A DNA stretch of 64,000 nt from NCBI GenBank assembly GCA_963836015.1, contig CAWIIF010000015.1, forward strand, positions 496,001-560,000, in the 5' to 3' direction. Of the stretch, positions 1 to 7,076 are shown piece by piece. The notes beneath the pieces were generated by a model that had not been told where the DNA came from, made no database searches, and was given only the letters and a program-made list of their open reading frames with translations. Position numbers and translations under genes: made by a program. This DNA comes from CAWCDJ01 sp963836015 (lineage in GTDB: Bacteria; Acidobacteriota; Terriglobia; Bryobacterales; Bryobacteraceae). How positions within the stretch are numbered: position 1 is the stretch's first letter; every line of letters begins with the position of its first letter.

Positions 1-990
1 CAGCCCCAACGCTTTCCGAAGCTCCGTGTCGATCGATTGCCGGATGTCCTGGTTATCTTTCAGGAATTGCCGCGCGTTTTCGCGGCCCTGCCCGATGCGG
101 TCGCCTTTGTAGCTGAACCACGAGCCGCTCTTCTCCACCAGGTTCTGTGCCACGCCCAGGTCCAGCAGGTCGCCTTCCTTCGATACGCCCTCGCCGTAGA
201 TGATGTCGAATTCGGCTTCGCGGAACGGCGATGCCACCTTGTTCTTCACCACCTTCACCTTCGTGCGGTTCCCCACCACCGCATCGCCATCCTTGATGGC
301 CGCGATTCTGCGGATATCCAGTCGCACCGATGAGTAGAACTTCAGCGCGCGTCCGCCGGTAGTGGTCTCCGGGTTGCCGAACATCACCCCGATCTTTTCG
401 CGAATCTGGTTAATGAAAATCAGGCACGTCCGCGACTTGCTGACCGACCCGGTCAATTTGCGCAAAGCCTGCGACATCAGCCGCGCCTGCACGCCCATGT
501 GGCTGTCGCCCATCTCGCCGTCCAGTTCGGACTTGGGGACAAGCGCCGCGACGGAATCCACCACCAGCACGTCGATCTGCCCGGAAGCGATCAGGTGCGA
601 CGTGATTTCGAGCGCCTGCTCGCCGTAGTCGGGCTGCGAAACCAGCAGATTATCCACATCCACCCCGAGTTTGCGCGCATAGCCCGGGTCGAGCGCGTGT
701 TCCACGTCGATGAATGCGGCAATGCCGCCCTTCTTCTGGGCTTCCGCCACTACCTGCAGCGCGATGGTGGTCTTGCCGGAAGACTCCGGCCCGAAGATCT
801 CATTGATGCGCCCCCGCGGGAAGCCGCCGACGCCCAGGGCAGCGTCCAGTGAAATCGAGCCCGTCGAGATCACCGAGACCGGTACGATGGCATCCTTCGA
901 ACCCAGGCGCAGGATCGATCCTTTGCCGAACTGCTTTTCGATCTGGCCCAGAGCGAGGTCTAGGGCACGCGCGCGCTCTTTTTCGTCCAT
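1..990 (-). CDS. recA: Recombinase RecA (3' end truncated by window edge)
   Basis: RecA forms ATP-dependent filaments on single-stranded DNA, catalyses strand exchange and triggers the SOS response. The reverse strand from the ATG at 990 reads MDEKERARALDLALGQIEKQ, then the Walker A motif GPESSGKTT, the signature block with LVVDSVAALVPKSELDGEMG, and the L2-region stretch FINQIREKIGVMFGNPETTTGG. About 330 residues lie in the window; the family is usually 340-360 residues, so only the acidic C-terminal tail is missing. A CAGGAG ribosome-binding site precedes the start. The gene is divergent from the secreted protein at 1070. No LexA-type palindrome could be recognised in the short upstream gap, so SOS control cannot be read from this sequence. 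Confidence 0.98.
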   Translation of the reverse strand, partial: MDEKERARALDLALGQIEKQFGKGSILRLGSKDAIVPVSVISTGSISLDAALGVGGFPRGRINEIFGPESSGKTTIALQVVAEAQKKGGIAAFIDVEHALDPGYARKLGVDVDNLLVSQPDYGEQALEITSHLIASGQIDVLVVDSVAALVPKSELDGEMGDSHMGVQARLMSQALRKLTGSVSKSRTCLIFINQIREKIGVMFGNPETTTGGRALKFYSSVRLDIRRIAAIKDGDAVVGNRTKVKVVKNKVASPFREAEFDIIYGEGVSKEGDLLDLGVAQNLVEKSGSWFSYKGDRIGQGRENARQFLKDNQDIRQSIDTELRKALGL

Positions 991-1026
991 GTAGGGAGAA
1001 CTCCTGAAAAAAGGGGTGTAAAACTC

Positions 1027-1050
1027 ATTGTAGCGTGGACCCGGTATAAT
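1027..1050. promoter_or_regulatory. Divergent -10-like elements between recA and the 1070 gene
   Basis: On the plus strand TATAAT occupies 1045-1050, about 20 bases before the ATG at 1070. On the minus strand TACAAT occupies 1032-1027, about 37 bases before the recA ATG. Neither has a convincing -35 box at normal spacing. Assignment rests on the -10 match and position only. Confidence 0.35.
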
Positions 1051-1069
1051 CGTCTCCAGGGGTTCATGA

Positions 1070-1714
1070 ATGCCTGCCCGCCTGTTGTGCCTGTTCCTTT
1101 TGCCTGCGATGGTCCTGTCCGCCGCCAAGAAGACCACTGCCGAGGCCAGGGGCGAAAACGAAGATCTGGTCCTGACTGTCACTCTTCATATCGATCCTGC
1201 TGAGATCAAGGAATGGATCGGCAACGACCTGGGTGGGCATTATATCGTGGTCGAAGCAAAGATCGAGCCCAAGTACGGTAAGGACATCCTGGTGGACCGC
1301 GACGACTTCGTTCTCCGCACCGATAAAGATGGGGAGAAAGCGCAGCCCTTCGCCGCCAGCCAGGTAGCCGGCGGCGGCGGACTGGTGATCGGCACGGTGA
1401 GCAACCGGGACGGTGTCGGATCGCCCGGGTGGACCGGCGCCACCACCGACGTGATCCTGGGCGGCGGCATGGGCGGCTTCGGCAAAGGCCCGGACAACGG
1501 CGGCGGGCAGGCCAAGGTGACCGGGACCGCGCCGCAGGACGCCAAGGCGAATCCTTTGAAAAAGATGCTCGACTCGCGCATCCTGCCCGAAGGCAAGACC
1601 GATAAATCCGTGAGCGGCCTGCTCTACTTTCCGATGGAAAAGCAGAAGATGAAGGACCTGGAGCTGCTCTACGGCGGCAAGGAGAATCGCATCTCCCTGC
1701 GATTCAAGCCGTGA
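1070..1714 (+). CDS. Secreted protein of unknown function
   Basis: The 214-residue protein begins with a short hydrophobic signal (MPARLLCLFLLPAMVLSAA) with a plausible cleavage after the Ala-rich end. The mature part is charged, with a central glycine-rich stretch around residues 100-150 (GGGGL, LGGGMGGFG), and it ends with a basic strand-like tail. An AGGGG box lies 4-5 bases before the ATG. The family is not recognised. It lies between recA (divergent) and the two-component pair, with 27 bases to the response regulator, so it could share a transcript with that pair. Envelope location is inferred from the signal peptide only. Confidence 0.7.
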   Translation: MPARLLCLFLLPAMVLSAAKKTTAEARGENEDLVLTVTLHIDPAEIKEWIGNDLGGHYIVVEAKIEPKYGKDILVDRDDFVLRTDKDGEKAQPFAASQVAGGGGLVIGTVSNRDGVGSPGWTGATTDVILGGGMGGFGKGPDNGGGQAKVTGTAPQDAKANPLKKMLDSRILPEGKTDKSVSGLLYFPMEKQKMKDLELLYGGKENRISLRFKP

Positions 1715-1741
1715 AAGAGCCGTTGCGTTAAGCTGAAAACA

Positions 1742-2458
1742 ATGCGAATCCTGGTCGTCGAGGACGAAAAACGAATCGCCGACTTCCTGTGCCGGGGTCT
1801 GGAAGGGGCCGGCTATGCCGTCGATCCCGCGCCTACCGGCGCCGCCGCGGTCGATCATATCCACTCCACCGATTACGACCTGGTGATCCTCGACCTGGGC
1901 CTGCCCGATATGGACGGCCTGCAGGTGCTCGAGAAGATCCGCAACCGGAAACTCGGCCCCCCGGTGCTCATCCTGAGCGCGCGGGGCGGCCTCGACGACC
2001 GCGTTAAGGGCCTGGAGCAGGGCGCCGACGACTACCTCGTCAAGCCTTTCGCCTTCGTCGAATTCCTGGCTCGCGTGCGCGCGCTCCTGCGGCGCGGGCA
2101 GCCCGCGCCCGAGCGGCTCCAGGTGGCCGATCTTACGCTCGATTGCATCCGACGCAAGGTGACGCGCGGTCCCGAGGGCATCGACCTCGCCCCCAAGGAG
2201 TTCGGCATCCTCGAATACATGATGCGCAACCGCGGCCGGCCGCTCAGCCGCACCATGATCGTCGAGCACGTCTGGGACATGGATTACGACGGGCTCACCA
2301 ACATCGTGGACGTCTACATCCGCCACCTCCGCAGCAAGATCGACGACCGTTATCCGCAAAAGCTCATCCAGACCGTGCGCGGCATCGGCTACATGATCGA
2401 CGCGCCCGATAAGCCCGCCGAACGGCAGGGTGAACCGGCCGCCGAACGGCAGGTGTAG
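1742..2458 (+). CDS. OmpR/PhoB-family response regulator
   Basis: The N-terminal receiver domain (about residues 1-115) has the acidic pair in VVEDEK, the phospho-acceptor Asp51 in VILDLGLPDMDG, and the conserved Lys in LVKPF. The C-terminal winged helix (about 125-228) contains LTLDCIRRKVTR and HLRSKIDD, typical of OmpR/PhoB transcription factors. The best resemblance is to heavy-metal or envelope-stress regulators such as CusR/CopR. The next gene is its histidine kinase, starting one base after this stop codon, so the two form a cotranscribed two-component system. The real stimulus is unknown: no metal-efflux genes adjoin the pair, and the nearest downstream genes are MacB-like permeases on the opposite strand. 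Confidence 0.93.
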   Translation: MRILVVEDEKRIADFLCRGLEGAGYAVDPAPTGAAAVDHIHSTDYDLVILDLGLPDMDGLQVLEKIRNRKLGPPVLILSARGGLDDRVKGLEQGADDYLVKPFAFVEFLARVRALLRRGQPAPERLQVADLTLDCIRRKVTRGPEGIDLAPKEFGILEYMMRNRGRPLSRTMIVEHVWDMDYDGLTNIVDVYIRHLRSKIDDRYPQKLIQTVRGIGYMIDAPDKPAERQGEPAAERQV

Positions 2459-2459
2459 C

Positions 2460-4004
2460 GTGATACGCAAGCGCGATCTGCTCCGCCTCTCCCGCGGATT
2501 GCGTTTCCGCCTGACGGCCAGCTACGCCCTCTTCTTCGCCGTCCTGCTGATCGGGGTGGCCGGCCTCTTCCGCCAGCGCCTCGAAACCGTGCAGTCCCGC
2601 GAGGTGCAGGACACTCTCGAGCAGGAGTGGGCCGCCATGAAAGGGTATCTCCGCATCGAGAAGGACCCCGACCTCGGCAAATACGCGGCTGCCTGGTACT
2701 ACGACGACGAGGATCCCGACGAAACCACCATCGTCCTCGACATCCAGAAGGTCTACGCCGTCACCGATGCCGACGGCAACGTCATCCCCAACGCCGTCAC
2801 GAAGGAGCCCGAGATCTCCACCGCTTACCAGGACATCGGATTAAATAAGGAGGCGATTCGCGCGCGCGTGCAGCAGGTGGTCCGGGAAAAGAAGACCAAA
2901 CCCTTTTGGAGCGAACGCAGGAATTCCAAGGCCGAGTGGTTCCAGATCCGCTCCGGCATCGTCTATGGGGAAGGTCACGGGCCGCCGTTCTATGTCGCGA
3001 TCGGCGTGCCGCTGGCGCAGACCACCAAAGTCCTACGCGAGTTCACCTGGGTTTACATCGCCATCATTCCGGGCGCGCTCATCTTCGGATCGCTCCTCGG
3101 GTGGTTCATGGCCGGACGGGCCCTTGCGCCGGTGGGCGAGGTAGCCCGCGCGGCGCAGCGCATCAGCGGGTCCAACCTGAGCCTCCGCATTCCCATGCGG
3201 CAGGCCGGCGACGAGCTGGACTACCTCATCCTCACGTTCAACCGCATGATCGAGCGCCTGGAGGCCTCGTTCCAGCAGATGAAGCAGTTCTCGGCGGACG
3301 TGTCCCACGAGCTCCGCACGCCCATCACCGGCATTCGAGGCCAGCTCGAGGTGGCGCTGTTCACCGCCCAGACTACCGATCAGTATCGCGAAGCCATGTT
3401 CAACGCGCTGCAGGATATCGACCGGCTGTCGCAAATCGTGCGCGCCCTGCTGCTGCTCTCCCAGGCCGAATCCGGCCAGCTCGTCCTGCAGAAATCCCGC
3501 GTGAACCTCTGCCAGGTTGTGATGGACCAGGTGGACCAGTTCCAGATTCCGGCCGAAGAGGCGGGCATCCGGCTGACCGCCGATCTCGCCGCGGAGTGCC
3601 CCGCGCTGGCGGACCGCGTGCAGATCGAGCGCATGCTCACCAACCTGCTGTCAAACGCCCTCAAGTTCACTCCGCGGGGCGGGGAAGTCCGGGTGACCGT
3701 GCGGCCCGGCCCCGGTCACATCGAAATCGCGGTCGAGGATACCGGCCGGGGCATTCCCACCGAATCCCTGCCGTACATTTTCGACCGCTTCTACCGCGTC
3801 CCCGGAACCGGTTCGGCGCCCACCCCCGAACAAGGTCTGGGACTCGGTCTCAGCTTCGTGGCCTGGATCGTGAAAGCCCACCGCGGCAAGATCACGGTCG
3901 ACAGCACCCCCGGCCTCGGCACGCGTTTCACGATCAAGCTGCCTGCCGATGGGGTAGGCTCCGACACCCTGGAAGCCGCCGGCCGCCACGTTCCGACGGC
4001 GTGA
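2460..4004 (+). CDS. Sensor histidine kinase, HAMP type
   Basis: This is the membrane kinase partner of the preceding regulator. The order is a first membrane helix (about residues 15-37), a periplasmic sensor region of about 160 residues, a second helix (FTWVYIAIIPGALIFGSLLG), a HAMP linker, a HisKA domain with phospho-acceptor His283 in SADVSHELRTP, and a HATPase domain with the N box NLLSNALKF, DTGRGIP and GLGLGLSF. I prefer the GTG at 2460, directly behind the regulator's TAG; an in-frame GTG at 2430 overlaps the regulator and would add ten residues. The length (514 aa) is normal for CusS-like kinases. The ligand is unknown. Confidence 0.93.
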   Translation: MIRKRDLLRLSRGLRFRLTASYALFFAVLLIGVAGLFRQRLETVQSREVQDTLEQEWAAMKGYLRIEKDPDLGKYAAAWYYDDEDPDETTIVLDIQKVYAVTDADGNVIPNAVTKEPEISTAYQDIGLNKEAIRARVQQVVREKKTKPFWSERRNSKAEWFQIRSGIVYGEGHGPPFYVAIGVPLAQTTKVLREFTWVYIAIIPGALIFGSLLGWFMAGRALAPVGEVARAAQRISGSNLSLRIPMRQAGDELDYLILTFNRMIERLEASFQQMKQFSADVSHELRTPITGIRGQLEVALFTAQTTDQYREAMFNALQDIDRLSQIVRALLLLSQAESGQLVLQKSRVNLCQVVMDQVDQFQIPAEEAGIRLTADLAAECPALADRVQIERMLTNLLSNALKFTPRGGEVRVTVRPGPGHIEIAVEDTGRGIPTESLPYIFDRFYRVPGTGSAPTPEQGLGLGLSFVAWIVKAHRGKITVDSTPGLGTRFTIKLPADGVGSDTLEAAGRHVPTA

Positions 4005-4011
4005 CCGTTTG

Positions 4012-4045
4012 GGTGGGGCACGGCCGGGAGGAGGCCTGCCCCACC
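4012..4045. repeat. REP-like GC-rich hairpin between convergent genes
   Basis: GGTGGGGCA at 4012-4020 is the perfect complement of TGCCCCACC at 4037-4045. The loop holds a second GGCC/GGCC stem, giving a two-tier hairpin. It sits between the stops of the histidine kinase and the permease. No clear T-run follows on either strand, so a REP-type element or mRNA-end stabiliser is as likely as an intrinsic terminator. Confidence 0.5.
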
Positions 4046-4048
4046 GGA

Positions 4049-5299
4049 CTACTCGTACTGCAGCGCCACCACCGGGTCCAGCCGGGCCGCTTTCAGCGCG
4101 GGCCAGGTGCCGAAGAACAGGCCCACTCCGACGCTCACGCACACTCCGAGCGCTGCTGCCCACAGCGGTACCGACGTCGGCAGGCTCGGAAACGCCACGC
4201 GAAACCCGATCGAGAGCAGGTAGCCGAGCGTCATCCCCAGGAACCCGCCGAGCCCGGTGAGAACCACCGCCTCGGTCAGAAACTGCACCACGATGTCGGA
4301 CCTACGCGCCCCCACCGCCTTGCGGATTCCGATCTCGCGCGTACGCTCCGTTACCGAGACCAGCATGATATTCATCACGCCGATTCCACCCACCAGCAGG
4401 CCGATCGAGCTCATCGCCACCATCACGATCGCCACCGTGGAGGTAATACGGTGGAAATCTTCCAGCATCTGGCTGCCGGTCGAGAGCCAGAAATCGTCGG
4501 GCTTGCCGGCCGGAGTCTTCCGCATCTGCCGGAAAACGGATTCCAGTTCGTCCATGGCGCGGTCCGCCAGCCCGGTTTGGGCGATGATGACGAACATCAT
4601 CTGCTTCGCGCTGGGGAACATCTTGCGCATGGTGAAGAACGGCAGCAGCACACGCCGGTCTTCCTGGCCCGGGAAACCCAGCGCCTGCCCGATCACCCCC
4701 ACGACCTCCAACTGGTGGCCGTCCACTTCGATCCACTTGCCGGCCGGGTCGGCGCCCTGGAAGAGCGTCTTGTACACGTGTTCCCCGATCACGGCCACGG
4801 GCCGGTGCCTCCGGTTCTCCTCGTCGGTGAAGAAGCGTCCCCACAGCATCTTGTTGGACCCGCCCTCGACGTAGCCCTCCTCGGTGCCCGCGAACTCGAT
4901 GTTGTACAGGTCTTTGCTCCCGAACTTCGCGCGGTCCACCCAGCCTCCCCGGCCGAAGGTGTTCGGGCTGAAGAGGTAGGGCGACACGTGCGCCACCGAC
5001 GGACATCGCTCGGCCACTTCCCGCGACTGCTCCCAGGTGAGCGGCTTGCGCTTCCACTCCTCGGCTGAGATCGTCCCGCGGAAGCCGATGTTGAACTGGA
5101 ACGCGAAAATCGTGTCCGGACCGAACGACTGCGTCAGATCGGTGATTACTCCGTTGACCCCTGTGATGATCGAGCCCACGGCGATCACCGTTCCCGTGCC
5201 GATGATGACTCCCAGGACCGTCAACAGGCTCCGCATCTTGTGCTCGCGCACCGTGGCCAGCGCCATCTGGGCCGCGGAGCGGATCTCGAACAGCGTCAT
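4049..5299 (-). CDS. MacB-like ABC transporter permease (FtsX fold)
   Basis: The 416-residue permease starts at the ATG giving MTLFEIRSAAQMALATVREH; the open frame continues upstream, but only as the antisense frame of the neighbour. It has a membrane helix near residue 30 (LLTVLGVIIGTGTVIAVGSI), a periplasmic MacB-core domain (about 45-260), then three helices of the FtsX domain with TREIGIRKAVGARRSDI. The C terminus PALKAARLDPVVALQYE is typical of this family. These permeases move lipoproteins, peptides or drugs, or act as mechanotransducers, when joined to an ABC ATPase. The start overlaps the stop of the next permease (ATGA, 5296-5299), so the two are translationally coupled. No ATPase gene adjoins them. 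Confidence 0.9.
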   Translation of the reverse strand: MTLFEIRSAAQMALATVREHKMRSLLTVLGVIIGTGTVIAVGSIITGVNGVITDLTQSFGPDTIFAFQFNIGFRGTISAEEWKRKPLTWEQSREVAERCPSVAHVSPYLFSPNTFGRGGWVDRAKFGSKDLYNIEFAGTEEGYVEGGSNKMLWGRFFTDEENRRHRPVAVIGEHVYKTLFQGADPAGKWIEVDGHQLEVVGVIGQALGFPGQEDRRVLLPFFTMRKMFPSAKQMMFVIIAQTGLADRAMDELESVFRQMRKTPAGKPDDFWLSTGSQMLEDFHRITSTVAIVMVAMSSIGLLVGGIGVMNIMLVSVTERTREIGIRKAVGARRSDIVVQFLTEAVVLTGLGGFLGMTLGYLLSIGFRVAFPSLPTSVPLWAAALGVCVSVGVGLFFGTWPALKAARLDPVVALQYE

Positions 5300-6537
5300 C
5301 GTTCCCACCTCAAGGCGTGAATTGGGTCGAGCCCCGCCGCCCTTCGCGCCGGATACACGCCGAAGAACAGCCCCACCAGTCCCGTCAGGCCCACCCCGAC
5401 CACGACTGCCGACGGCGGCACCGCCATAGGCATCGGAGTCACCGCGCGCACCACCACCGTCAGCGTCCACGCGATTCCCACGCCCATCAGTCCGCCGCAC
5501 GCCGAAAGCAGCGACGACTCGATCAGAAACTGCCGCAGGATGTCCGACTGGCGGGCGCCGACGGCTTTGCGGATGCCGATCTCGTAGGTCCGCTCCGTGA
5601 CCACCGCCAGCATGATGTTCATGATCACCACGCCCCCCACCACCATGAAGACCGAGACGATCCCCACCGCCATCGTGGCCAGCACTTTCGTCAACTGGTC
5701 CCACAGCGCCACCAGCGAGGCGGAGGCGAGCAGGCCGAAATTGTCCTCCTGGTTCGGACGGAGCTTGCGGTGCGCCCGCAGCAGCACGCGGCACTCATCC
5801 TGCGCGTCCGTCAGCCGGTCGTGGTCCTCTGCCAGGCCGTTGAAGGTCAACTCCGGATGCGCTCCGAATGCCTTGAAGAAGGTGCCGATGGGAATCATGA
5901 CGAAGTTGTCCCGCGAGAACCCGAAGACCGAGCCGCGCTTGGCGGCGGTCCCGATCACTTCGAACGGTATCCCTTCGAGCGTGATGGTCTTGCCGACCGG
6001 CTCGCGGTCCAGGAAAAAGCGCGTCCGCACGTCCTCGCCGATGAACGCGACATTCGTGTGCCGCTGGTCGTCGATATCCGTGATGAAACGGCCCGACGCC
6101 ACTCCGATATCCGCCACCACCGCGATGTTCGCCGTCACCCCCGACAGATCGACCGCGTCCAGGTGCTGGTTGCGGTAATGAATGTTCACGCTGCGAGAGG
6201 CCTGCATTCCGAATTCGCGGACCAGGGTCAGGTTGCTCTTGAGGTAGTGGAACTCCTCGGCAGTCAGCTTCGGGTTCTTCTTTTCCAGCTCGATTTGTTT
6301 CTTGGGATCGAAATCACCCAGCAGCGGAATGCGCTGTACCTGGAAGCCGTCCACGCCCATGTCCGACACCTGGTTCGCCACGTAGACGTCCATCCCGTGG
6401 ACCATCGACATCACCACGATCAGCGTCGTGGTCGCGAGGATCACACCGAGCAGCGTGAGAAAGCTGCGCAGCTTGCTGCCGAGCATCGAGCGCACCGCGA
6501 CGGAAAACGCCTCGCGGTACGAGGCAAGTGTACGCAT
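5296..6537 (-). CDS. MacB-like ABC transporter permease (FtsX fold), second subunit
   Basis: The 413-residue protein begins MRTLASYREAFSVAVRSMLG at the ATG 6537. It has the family layout: an N-terminal helix (SFLTLLGVILATTTLIVVMS), a MacB-type periplasmic core, then an FtsX domain with TYEIGIRKAVGARQSDILRQ and the ending PARRAAGLDPIHALRWER. It is the first gene of a coupled pair with the permease at 4049-5299, which suggests a heterodimer. The substrate is unknown. An ATP-binding subunit and a HlyD-type adaptor, usual partners of MacB systems, are both missing from the immediate neighbourhood, so they are either encoded elsewhere or the pair is incomplete. Confidence 0.9.
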   Translation of the reverse strand: MRTLASYREAFSVAVRSMLGSKLRSFLTLLGVILATTTLIVVMSMVHGMDVYVANQVSDMGVDGFQVQRIPLLGDFDPKKQIELEKKNPKLTAEEFHYLKSNLTLVREFGMQASRSVNIHYRNQHLDAVDLSGVTANIAVVADIGVASGRFITDIDDQRHTNVAFIGEDVRTRFFLDREPVGKTITLEGIPFEVIGTAAKRGSVFGFSRDNFVMIPIGTFFKAFGAHPELTFNGLAEDHDRLTDAQDECRVLLRAHRKLRPNQEDNFGLLASASLVALWDQLTKVLATMAVGIVSVFMVVGGVVIMNIMLAVVTERTYEIGIRKAVGARQSDILRQFLIESSLLSACGGLMGVGIAWTLTVVVRAVTPMPMAVPPSAVVVGVGLTGLVGLFFGVYPARRAAGLDPIHALRWER

Positions 6538-6587
6538 GAACCCTACCCAGCTTGATAGCACGCCCCCCGGGCGGCGGCAAGCCCCGG

Positions 6588-7037
6588 CTATTCCGCCGCG
6601 ATCCCGATTTGCCGGAGATGATGAAGCAGGTGCCGCAAATAGTCCTCGACCAGGAAGCGCAGCGACACCGGATCGTTCGCGCCGACGCGGCAGGGAACAT
6701 CCAGCCGCTCGTCCGGCAGGTGGGAGATGACGTGCGCCAGGTGCCGGTTGTAGCTGGCCCAGAGTGCCACCAGGTTCGCCCACCCCTCCTCATGGGTCTT
6801 CTGCACCGCGGACCACCGGTCCTGCTGGTAGCCGGGAAAGGCCAGCGGCCCGTCGAGCGAGGCGCGGACAAATCGCTGGTGGTTGTTGGAAGCCGAATCG
6901 ACCAGGTGTCCCAGCAACTGTTTGTGCGACCATCCTCCCGGCAGTACCGGCCGTTCGCTCTCGCTCTCCCGGATGTTCCGGAGAACCGGCTCCGCCGTAT
7001 CCACGATGGCCGACAGGCGCTCTCCCTCACTGATCAT
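6588..7037 (-). CDS. DinB-like metal-binding four-helix protein
   Basis: This resembles the DinB/YfiT superfamily of four-helix-bundle proteins, several of which bind a metal through spaced histidines and act as thiol-dependent transferases. Visible are WSHKQLLGHLVDSASNNHQR near the N terminus, with candidate ligands in GHLVDSASNNH, and YLRHLLHHLRQIG at the C terminus. I start at the ATG 7037 (MISEGERL); an in-frame TTG at 7055 adds six residues. The length of about 149 aa fits the family. It lies between the permease pair and the permease pseudogene on the same strand, with no obvious functional link. The substrate cannot be inferred. Confidence 0.8.
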   Translation of the reverse strand: MISEGERLSAIVDTAEPVLRNIRESESERPVLPGGWSHKQLLGHLVDSASNNHQRFVRASLDGPLAFPGYQQDRWSAVQKTHEEGWANLVALWASYNRHLAHVISHLPDERLDVPCRVGANDPVSLRFLVEDYLRHLLHHLRQIGIAAE

Positions 7038-7076
7038 CGCCCCATCGTAGCGCAAAGGCGCGAGCCGGGGTGACCC

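Noticed and set aside
991..1069. LexA (SOS) box in the recA upstream gap
   Set aside because: No palindrome of the known SOS-box types could be seen in the gap; only -10-like hexamers are present.
2906..5068. Long plus-strand open frame (about 720 codons) across the histidine kinase and permease genes
   Set aside because: It is out of frame with the clear kinase and antisense to the permease, its residue pattern is Arg/Pro/His-rich, and it has no domain.
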